Positions 57,970 to 64,000 of a stretch of DNA of 64,000 bases are shown one piece after another. The translations under genes were made by a program, and so were the position numbers. This DNA comes from a virus: IMG/VR virus record IMGVR_UViG_3300010885_052266, positions 36,880 to 100,879 of that record; one strand, written 5' to 3'. The notes beneath the pieces are model-generated. The model did not search any database and had not been told where the DNA came from. It was given only the letters and a program-made list of their open reading frames with translations. Numbering within the stretch: the first letter of the stretch is position 1; every line of letters starts with the position of its first letter.

Positions 57970-60187
57970 GGCGCAGCACGTCGGCGAGGGGAATGCGGAG
58001 ATCCGCGACCATCGCGTTCCGCTTCAGGCGCAGTTCCGGCGTCTCCGGGACTGGCGGCACCGGAGCAGGCCCGAGGAGGCGATCCACGTCGGCCAGCACC
58101 GAGGCGACGTGCGGATCGATGCGGCGACGGGCAGCACCAGGCTGAGGCGCTGCGCTGGACAGGATGCGGTCGGCCTCCTGCACCTGCGTCGCGACGCGAT
58201 CGTCGATGCAGTCGGACGGGGCGGCCTTGGTGAGCGGCTTCTTGGGGAATGTCACGGTGCCGAAAGCGCGGTCCTGCGCGTAGAGCGGCGTGAGCATCTT
58301 CGTATCGAAGAGCGCCACGTTCCTGCTCCGACCGATAGTGCCGTGATAGCCAGCCTCCTCCAGGATATTCTTCTGAGCCTCTGTCGGGTTTGTGTGCAGG
58401 GCCGACAAACCCGAAAAATCCCTTTTGGTCGAACCCCAGGAACCATTATGGCCAGCGGCCACCAGTCGTTCGTAGAAGGGCACCAAGTCCTTCGGCATTT
58501 TCCTCTTGTCGGTCGAGATGGCGTCCTCTGGAAAATCCAGCCCGAGTTCCAGCAACTTGGCCTTCGGGCTCACTTTGAAGGCGGTCACCGATCCCAGGGC
58601 CTCTTGCCCAGCCCCATACCCCCGGGTGACCTTCTTCTTTGTTGCCGCATAGACGGCGGTGTATCCTCGCGGGATAGGCGTGAAATCGTGTGTCGCAGGC
58701 GCGCCCCGCCACACGATTGTCCCTGGGTTGGCCTTGATCGCCGATCGAACCGCCGCCAGTCTCGACGCGCGGTCGATTTTCAGGGACTGCCCGAGAGAGG
58801 GAACGATAGCGGCCACCGCATTGCTTCCCAGCTTCGGTAGCGTTCTGGCTAGAATGGTCAGCCCTCGACCGTGACCTGTCAGACCGTAATACAAGCCAAC
58901 GGCCCCGGCGCCGGCCGGCCACACCATATTGCCTGCATAGTTCAGGCGATCCGACCAACTTGGGCCTACCCATCCGTCTTCAGGCCTTCGCCTTATGGCG
59001 GCTGTCGTTTCCATCGCAACCGACCCCACCGCGAGGGCTGAGGTCGCGAGAAGAGAGGCAGTGCCTCCGCTCCTGGCTAGGCCACGCAGAACGCGCCTTA
59101 TGGCGGGAGTCCCGCGCGGCATGGCCGCTGCGGCCACAATGCCCGCGTTAAGGCCCATGATCCCCACGGCGCCCCCGACAGATCCCAGGATCCCCTGGTT
59201 GACGGGAGATCTGAGCGGAGAGACGATGCTTTCCTTGAGGTCTGCCAATAATTTTCGGTTTTTCGGAGCGAACTTCCCGTCATCGTCCCGCTTAACCTTC
59301 GACTCATCACTGAGCGGAGAGACGATGCTTTCCTTGAGGTCTGCCAATGTTCCGGCGATCGTGGTGCCGCCCTTGCTCGCGAACTTCCCATCCTCGTCCC
59401 GCTTAACCTTCGTCTCGTCGAAGGCCTTCACCAGCACATCGTTCGGCCGCAACCGCAGACGCACCGCACCGGTCCGCTTGTCCCTGCGCTGGTCCGCGAA
59501 CGGCTTGCCGAACTCGGCCCGATACGGCTGCGATGCCCCCTTCAGATCCCCGGTGCGCATCTCGTTCCAGAGCCGCCGGCGTGTGTAGCGCATGAATGGA
59601 ATGAGCGGGGTCAGCTCCTCCTTCTGCGAGTCACTCATCCAGAAGTCGTAATCGAGCACGCCGAAATCGTGCAGCGCCAGCATGGCGGCATGATTGTAGG
59701 CGCGGTTGACGGCCCCAGGCGGCGCATCGGGCGGCAGGATCAGATCCCCGGTCCGACGCTTCATGGTGAACTTGTCCTTGATCCCGTGCACCGCGACGAG
59801 CTGGCGGGTCTCCTTCGCCTTGGCGATCGCGTCCTGGCGGTTCGATTGGATCACGCCCTTCAGCTTGCCGACCAAGGTCGTGTGCTGCTCGGGCGAAAGC
59901 GCCTTCGGTGCCTGCCATTCGATCTTGGGCGGCGCCTTGAACCAGTCCGCCGGCGCCTCCCGGTTCTTGCTGCCCGTGTAGGCTGTCGGCAGCTCGGCAA
60001 TCTTCGCGCCGATCCGCTGCCAGGACTCGCCCCGTGTCAGGGAGCGGCTCTGCGGGCGCGCGACCGTGGCCATGGGAAGCGAGCCCGCACCGGAGCCAGA
60101 GAACCGTCCCGCGTCGTCCCTGGTGTGCTTGGACTCATCCCACCGGTAGGACATCTGGAACTTGGCGAGGGGGAGCGATAGCGGCAT
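57959..60187 (-). CDS. Polyvalent head protein with ART-like domain
   Basis: 742 residues. The N-terminal tag is MPLSLPLAKFQMSYRWDESK then HTRDDAGRF. Two further tags follow a duplicated 33-codon unit: VKRDEDGKFASKGG (261-274) and VKRDDDGKFAPKNR (298-311), each followed by LADLKESIVSPL. Hydrophobic Gly-rich segments lie at 332-440. Residues about 487-630 resemble an ADP-ribosyltransferase: TIVWRGAP (Arg494), GYTAVYAATKKKVTRGYGAG, VSPKAKLLELG, and GYHGTIGRSRNVALFD. ART domains in polyvalent proteins are thought to modify host targets after injection. Active residues are not proven. Confidence 0.65.
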   Translation of the reverse strand: MPLSLPLAKFQMSYRWDESKHTRDDAGRFSGSGAGSLPMATVARPQSRSLTRGESWQRIGAKIAELPTAYTGSKNREAPADWFKAPPKIEWQAPKALSPEQHTTLVGKLKGVIQSNRQDAIAKAKETRQLVAVHGIKDKFTMKRRTGDLILPPDAPPGAVNRAYNHAAMLALHDFGVLDYDFWMSDSQKEELTPLIPFMRYTRRRLWNEMRTGDLKGASQPYRAEFGKPFADQRRDKRTGAVRLRLRPNDVLVKAFDETKVKRDEDGKFASKGGTTIAGTLADLKESIVSPLSDESKVKRDDDGKFAPKNRKLLADLKESIVSPLRSPVNQGILGSVGGAVGIMGLNAGIVAAAAMPRGTPAIRRVLRGLARSGGTASLLATSALAVGSVAMETTAAIRRRPEDGWVGPSWSDRLNYAGNMVWPAGAGAVGLYYGLTGHGRGLTILARTLPKLGSNAVAAIVPSLGQSLKIDRASRLAAVRSAIKANPGTIVWRGAPATHDFTPIPRGYTAVYAATKKKVTRGYGAGQEALGSVTAFKVSPKAKLLELGLDFPEDAISTDKRKMPKDLVPFYERLVAAGHNGSWGSTKRDFSGLSALHTNPTEAQKNILEEAGYHGTIGRSRNVALFDTKMLTPLYAQDRAFGTVTFPKKPLTKAAPSDCIDDRVATQVQEADRILSSAAPQPGAARRRIDPHVASVLADVDRLLGPAPVPPVPETPELRLKRNAMVADLRIPLADVLRRAA
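59211..59348 (-). repeat. 99-bp-offset direct repeat in the ART-like gene
   Basis: A 39-base block is identical at 59211-59249 and 59310-59348. Flanking sequence of each unit is similar as well, giving the doubled RDxDGKF plus LADLKESIVSPL module. Confidence 0.85.
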
Positions 60188-60200
60188 TGTCAGTTTCCGA

Positions 60201-60410
60201 TCAGGTAATCCGCTGGAGGCCGACCAATTCCACCTCGGCGGGCGGATCGGTCGCCACCGGGAGCGACGGTCCTTCCAGCGTCAGCACCGTCACGCCGGGA
60301 TCGGTGTGGCTCACAGCCAGGATAGAGCATCCGATCGGGATGCCGATCGCCTCACACAGCAGAACGTCGCTGATCTTCAACACGCCAACGCGGGATACAG
60401 GTTCGGTCAT
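60201..60410 (-). CDS. Small hypothetical protein after portal
   Basis: 69 residues (MTEPVSRVGVLKISDVLLCE). ATG 60410 overlaps the portal stop (ATGA). It has a beta-rich sequence with IGIPIGCSILAVSHTDPGVT and a C-terminal VATDPPAEVELVGLQRIT. It may be a small head component. Family unknown. Confidence 0.6.
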   Translation of the reverse strand: MTEPVSRVGVLKISDVLLCEAIGIPIGCSILAVSHTDPGVTVLTLEGPSLPVATDPPAEVELVGLQRIT

Positions 60411-62287
60411 CGCCTTCCCCTCTTCAATTTGCCCTCGACGTCCCGCAGCGTGCGCAGCACGGTGGGGTGGAACACGACGTTCGAAAGGGGGTCGGATCGG
60501 AACGTATCGTCGTCGGTCACGTCGATGCGTCGCGCTGCCTCGCCCTTGGCGCCCAGGCCGACCGCCTCCAGCAGGGTGGGGTCGATATCGTTCAGCAGCT
60601 GCGCGGCCTTGGGATGCACGCCCGGCGCCACGTTGGGCGCACCGGCACCGTCCATGGGCGGCCCGCCGTTGTGGCCCATCATGCCGGGCATGCCGCCCAT
60701 CGCGTCCGGCGCCATCGGAGCCCGTGGCATCATCAGGCCCATCTTCTGGGCCTTGAGGATGTCCGTGACGAACATCATCCCCATCGGGCCGATACCCCAC
60801 ACGGCATGATCCATGCCGATCGGGGCTTCGCCGCGCGCGATTCGCACCTCGTCGATGGACTTGCGCCCGATCTGGATCAGCGCCAGGTCGCGTTGATCCT
60901 GCTCGGCCGGATCCGCGCGCCGCGCGTCGTCCCAGACCAGCTCCAGGTCGGTGTAGCCGAACACGTTCTGGATGATGTGGTCCATCAGGGACTTGAACCA
61001 CATCATCATCGGCTGGAGCCCCTCCGCCAGCGCGGCCTCATAGGCGTTGTCCGCCGTGGCTCGGTTCATCATCTTGACGAACGGCATCGGCGGCAGGGAG
61101 AAGGCATAGCAGACGACCCTGGCGAGCCATTCGTCGTTGCCGTCCCCCAGACTCTGCTCCGACCTGGTGGGCTGGTAGTTCATCTCGCCCGGGATGAACT
61201 TCATCTTCCGGCGCGTGTTCTGGTCGGCCAGCATGGCGTCCCAGACTTTCTGGAAGTGCTCGATCTGCTCGGGCGTCCAGGTCTTTGGCACGCTGACCAG
61301 CGCCTCGGGCACATTGCCCTCGGTGAAGTAGGACAGCTTCGCGACCTCGCGCCGGATCGCGATGTTGACCGTCATGATGATCTGCTCGACCGGCGAGAAG
61401 CCGTATCGGTGGCCGACCCGGATGTTCCTGGGCCAGTAGATCAACTCGTCGGTCGTATAGTTGACGGCGGGCAAGCCCTTCAGGATGTGCTGGTAGGCGG
61501 GATAGGGCGGCTCCGGCACGCGCCCCGTGTGATCCAGCAGCACGTTGATGTCCGCCCCTTGGATCAGTTCAAGGCTATGGACCTTCCCGCCGACGGTCCG
61601 ACGCACGTAGATGGCGGGCGCGTCGGTGACGAGCTGGGCGTCGATCAGCGATCTGGCCCACAGGGTCCAGGGCGTGCGCCGGTCTGGGCGACGCATTATG
61701 GCTTCGATTTCGTCGCTCCGCTCGTCCGCGTCACGCCGGACCTTCTCGTTCCTGTCCTTGATCGGCAGGCAGCTCCACGTGAGATTCCCAAATTGATCTT
61801 TCCGGGTCTCGATCGCGAGGCGCAGGATGTCGAGGTTCTGGGCGAGCGCCTCCAGTTGCGCGAAGCTGGTCCCCTCGAACCGGCGCGGCGTGACCCCGAT
61901 ATTGGCAGCAGCCGGGTAGTCCCACTCTCGGCCCCTGACCTCTTCGGGGTTTTGGACCACAGGGCGAAGCGGGTTGCCCGGCCCCATCCACGGATCGCGC
62001 AGCTGGACCGTAAAGCTGGTGCCGGTGACCCGAGACACGGCGGTTGACTGCCAGTCCAGCAGCGACGTTCCCGGCGCCTGCCCGCCCACGGGTGCGACCT
62101 GCTGGGGCTGGTGCTGCGCCGGGTCGGGTTGGTTCGCCTGGGTCTGTGACGCGGCGCCCCCGTTGAACACGGCAGCCAGCGTGTCCTTGGCGCGCTGGAA
62201 CCAGCTCGCCTCGATCGGCCGCTCTTTCCCATCGCTGCGCCAGTTGCGCCGCGGATCAGGGACGTGGTTCGGGTCGCCCAGTGCCAT
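60407..62287 (-). CDS. Portal protein
   Basis: 626 residues (MALGDPNHVPDPRRNWRSDG). Portal marks: LAQNLDILRLAIETRKDQFG, WTLWARSLIDAQLVTDAPAI, DELIYWPRNIRVGHRYGFSP, MTVNIAIRREVAKLSYFTEG, and a C-terminal helix with FKSLMDHIIQNVFGYTDLEL. A Met/Gly/Pro-rich segment near residue 540 lies in the C-terminal crown. The protein forms the dodecameric ring through which DNA is packaged and ejected. Terminase, which normally lies just upstream, is not in the window. Confidence 0.9.
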   Translation of the reverse strand: MALGDPNHVPDPRRNWRSDGKERPIEASWFQRAKDTLAAVFNGGAASQTQANQPDPAQHQPQQVAPVGGQAPGTSLLDWQSTAVSRVTGTSFTVQLRDPWMGPGNPLRPVVQNPEEVRGREWDYPAAANIGVTPRRFEGTSFAQLEALAQNLDILRLAIETRKDQFGNLTWSCLPIKDRNEKVRRDADERSDEIEAIMRRPDRRTPWTLWARSLIDAQLVTDAPAIYVRRTVGGKVHSLELIQGADINVLLDHTGRVPEPPYPAYQHILKGLPAVNYTTDELIYWPRNIRVGHRYGFSPVEQIIMTVNIAIRREVAKLSYFTEGNVPEALVSVPKTWTPEQIEHFQKVWDAMLADQNTRRKMKFIPGEMNYQPTRSEQSLGDGNDEWLARVVCYAFSLPPMPFVKMMNRATADNAYEAALAEGLQPMMMWFKSLMDHIIQNVFGYTDLELVWDDARRADPAEQDQRDLALIQIGRKSIDEVRIARGEAPIGMDHAVWGIGPMGMMFVTDILKAQKMGLMMPRAPMAPDAMGGMPGMMGHNGGPPMDGAGAPNVAPGVHPKAAQLLNDIDPTLLEAVGLGAKGEAARRIDVTDDDTFRSDPLSNVVFHPTVLRTLRDVEGKLKRGRR

Positions 62288-62298
62288 GCCGGCGGGCC

Positions 62299-62571
62299 TT
62301 ACTGCAGCGCGATGATATAGGTGGCCGTGGTGCCGGTCTGGAGGACGCGGCGCGCATACATCGGCAGTAGCGTGCCGGCCGGGACCGCCTTCAGGGTGAC
62401 GGGCTGGGCGTCGTCGTCATTGCGCAGGATCACGGTCACATCGCCCAATCCGCCCACCCACAGGCTGCGAGCCGTGAGCGGCAGATCGAGACCATCGCTG
62501 GGCGTGACGGCCTGCCCCTTGATGAACGGCCCGTTCATGCCGGGGTGCGCGCCGTGATACATGTCGGGCAT
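62299..62571 (-). CDS. Head spike base protein (RcGTA rcc01079-like)
   Basis: 90 residues from ATG 62571 (MPDMYHGAHPGMNGPFIKGQ), with GGAG 14 bases upstream; a TTG 15 bases earlier is an alternative. The pattern AVTPSDGLDLPLTARSLWVG, GDVTVILRNDDDA, TLKAVPAGTLLPMYARRVLQ and TGTTATYIIAL matches the small beta-sandwich base protein of RcGTA-type head spikes. In that particle it sits on the capsid as a mount for spike fibres. Here it lies next to the portal, and no separate spike fibre gene is visible. Confidence 0.75.
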   Translation of the reverse strand: MPDMYHGAHPGMNGPFIKGQAVTPSDGLDLPLTARSLWVGGLGDVTVILRNDDDAQPVTLKAVPAGTLLPMYARRVLQTGTTATYIIALQ

Positions 62572-62634
62572 CGCCGCGATCTCCAATAATTGTGGAGACC
62601 TCGGTGGCGGGCGCCTGTCGCCGCGACAAGGCTG

Positions 62635-62901
62635 CTAGGCCGCTCTGAGCCGTTCCTTGTCAGCCGGAGATTCGCATTCGCTTGCATCCGTCGCCACCGC
62701 GGCCAGAATCTGCCCGATGGCGTCGGCAACCTCGCCAGCAGCTGCTGGCGGCAGCTCCAGGAGCGCGCGCGTCAGTATCGTCAGGCCAACTTCTAGCCTG
62801 GCGCCGATGGAAAAGGTTCCCCCGTCAACGGCTGCGTTGATCCTGACGAGCGCGGCCCGCGCTTCCTTATCTGAGCAGAATGTCGGTAGAATCTCGGTCA
62901 C
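62635..62901 (-). CDS. Small helical hypothetical protein
   Basis: 88 residues from GTG 62901, preceded by GGGAGACACCTT, a good ribosome site. It is mostly helical, with DKEARAALVRINAAVDGGTF and TILTRALLELPPAAAGEVAD. It is the first gene after the probable late promoter. Family unknown. Confidence 0.6.
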   Translation of the reverse strand: MTEILPTFCSDKEARAALVRINAAVDGGTFSIGARLEVGLTILTRALLELPPAAAGEVADAIGQILAAVATDASECESPADKERLRAA

Positions 62902-62996
62902 AAGGTGTCTCCCTTATTGGTGTGCGTGACAGTTTCTTCATCAGGCGAGGGACGTTTTTGTTTTGTCGCGGCATTATCTGAGGATTGTTCGTTGAT

Positions 62997-63026
62997 ATTA
63001 TCCAAACGTCAACCGGCCGTTCGCAA
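62997..63026 (-). promoter_or_regulatory. Probable late promoter upstream of the portal operon
   Basis: On the minus strand TTGCGA (63026-63021), an 18-base spacer and GATAAT (63002-62997) form a plausible promoter in the AT-rich 147-base gap between genes. An alternative TTGACG (63012-63007) with AACAAT 17 bases on overlaps it. It would drive the head genes. Confidence 0.5.
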
Positions 63027-63048
63027 CAATTTGGCGCCGGATGCTTGG

Positions 63049-63876
63049 CTAGACTGACGATTCGGCGGATTTACGCTCATTTCCTGGTCTTGTCCGGGCT
63101 GGTATGCGCGAAATGCGCTGATGCTCGGGGCAATATGAAAAGCCCGCTTGACGCAAGTCATGGGGCACCGGGCAGTCACAGAACGGATACGCCGGGTAGG
63201 CGGGCGTCTCGTCGTTGCTCCACAACGGCCAGCAGCAGGTCGGGCTTGGTCCGGCAGCGACGAGCTTCTGTGGCTCCACCCTGTACCGGAACGGCTCGCC
63301 CTCGACCGGCTCGTAGTCGATGCGTTTGACCTCGGGCTTGACCTCGGGGGTCGCTTCGCCGCGCGCCCGGGCCGAGTAGGGTGCGTGTGGGTTGCGGGTG
63401 AACGGCCCCCAGGCCGTAACAGCCCCGGTTGCGATGATCCGCACCCGACGCCGGCTGTCCTTGATCTCCACCGTGATGCGCCCGGCGATGGCGAGACGCT
63501 CCAGCGCGCGGTGGACCGAGTTTCGACCGCGTCCGCCCGCAAGTTGCCCGAGTTCCGGGTTTCCTGGCATGGGCTGGATGCTGCGGGCCAGGCGCTGAAC
63601 GATGGCCTCGACCTGGGCCATAAGGGGCGTGACGGCGTGGGTCGTGACTGGCGCCGCGGGGAGGGCGAGTGGCGCGGGATCTGCGATGAAGCGCAGGCCG
63701 GCCGGCGCAATGAGGCGCAGCATCCCCTCGGAGAAGGCTGCGAGGACATGGGCCGGGATGTGGCGCTCAAGCGGAAGGCGCCTCTGGCCGCTCCGGAAAT
63801 CGACCGGCTCCGGGAAGCATGGTATCGCGAACCGGCCATGAACGCTTGTGGAGAGGATAGCTGATGTGGCTGACAC
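63049..63876 (-). CDS. Winged-helix regulator with GcrA-like C-terminal zinc motif
   Basis: 275 residues from GTG 63876, nine bases after GGGAG. Residues about 85-150 form a probable winged helix: VEAIVQRLARSI, LGQLAGGRGRNSVHRALERL and a wing ITVEIKDSRRRVRII. The C-terminus has CCWPLW (214-219), PFCDC (231-235) and SYCPEH (247-252), the CxWP...FC...YCxxH signature of GcrA, the alphaproteobacterial cell-cycle transcription factor. The usual GcrA N-terminal DNA-binding part is absent. It may direct late transcription by contacting host RNA polymerase. It lies just upstream of the proposed late promoter. Confidence 0.65.
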   Translation of the reverse strand: MSATSAILSTSVHGRFAIPCFPEPVDFRSGQRRLPLERHIPAHVLAAFSEGMLRLIAPAGLRFIADPAPLALPAAPVTTHAVTPLMAQVEAIVQRLARSIQPMPGNPELGQLAGGRGRNSVHRALERLAIAGRITVEIKDSRRRVRIIATGAVTAWGPFTRNPHAPYSARARGEATPEVKPEVKRIDYEPVEGEPFRYRVEPQKLVAAGPSPTCCWPLWSNDETPAYPAYPFCDCPVPHDLRQAGFSYCPEHQRISRIPARTRPGNERKSAESSV

Positions 63877-64000
63877 AGGAGCCGGCTCCCAGTGATTCCC
63901 GCAAATCAGGCGGCACGGGATGGCTACGTCACATTTCTGTGTCCCGTCAAATACATTATCATGTTCGGGTTAGCGGGCGTTCTTCCCGAGAAGGGCCGCC
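63877..64000 (-). other. Right edge: untranslated upstream region of the GcrA-like gene
   Basis: No gene is visible in these 124 bases. On the minus strand there is a TTGACG hexamer followed by the imperfect dyad GACACAGAAATGTGAC, which could be a promoter with an operator. The window ends before the next gene. Confidence 0.35.

Noticed and set aside
63009-63839. Alternative 276-codon minus-strand frame over the GcrA-like gene
   Set aside because: It is Arg/Ser/Pro-rich with no recognisable motif, whereas the overlapping frame has a winged helix and the GcrA-like C-terminus.
1-64000. tRNA genes, IS elements and attachment sites
   Set aside because: I saw no convincing tRNA cloverleaf, transposase or integrase, and no att-like repeat near a tRNA; this was by eye only, so a scan with a tRNA finder would be decisive.

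Overview
The window is one continuous segment of a tailed bacteriophage or prophage genome with very high GC content. I infer a siphovirus with a long, lambda-type non-contractile tail. An alphaproteobacterial host is suggested by a regulator ending in a GcrA-like CxWP...FC...YCxxH motif (63049-63876), a 3TM holin of the gene-transfer-agent type, and a relative of the RcGTA head-spike base protein beside the portal. No integrase, terminase or replicative helicase is present, and both window edges appear to cut the genome. The first gene is partial, and terminase would be expected beyond the right edge.

Plus strand, 1-15.4 kb: early, recombination and lysis genes. A cluster of small genes with a DUF932 protein and a PAPS-reductase-like enzyme is linked by five copies of a covarying double-hairpin element that usually contains the stop codon of the preceding gene; the cluster ends at a rho-independent terminator. 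Next comes a recombination cassette (coiled-coil protein, ERF annealing protein, small protein, SSB), then a DUF2303 protein, a MarR-like regulator, a DnaQ-fold protein that lacks its usual catalytic acids, several tiny overlapping genes including two broken ones, and the lysis pair (GH19 endolysin, holin). The strand ends at a large hairpin where transcription converges.

Minus strand, 64-15.5 kb: late genes, read right to left. The order is GcrA-like regulator, small protein, spike base protein, portal, a 69-aa protein, two polyvalent proteins (one with an ART-like domain, one with a MuF domain), a glycine-zipper protein, XkdF-type prohead protease, a 1673-aa internal protein, a scaffold-like protein and the major capsid protein. 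Connector and terminator genes and the tail tube protein follow, then an accessory island (putative lipoprotein, NUMOD1-like protein, duplicated Bro-N antirepressors). The tail genes come last: chaperones G and GT joined by a U UUU UUG -1 frameshift, tape measure with a lysozyme-like domain, M, L and K homologues, an I-J fusion, small genes, and a 2434-aa tail fibre.

The most notable observations are the five-copy double-hairpin element, a shared L-x-K / RDxDGKF signature across the head proteins that may mark targets of the prohead protease, the capsid N-terminal segment reused at the start of the scaffold-like protein, the templated insertion in the inactivated DnaQ gene, and the diverged 386-bp tandem duplication of the Bro-N gene.
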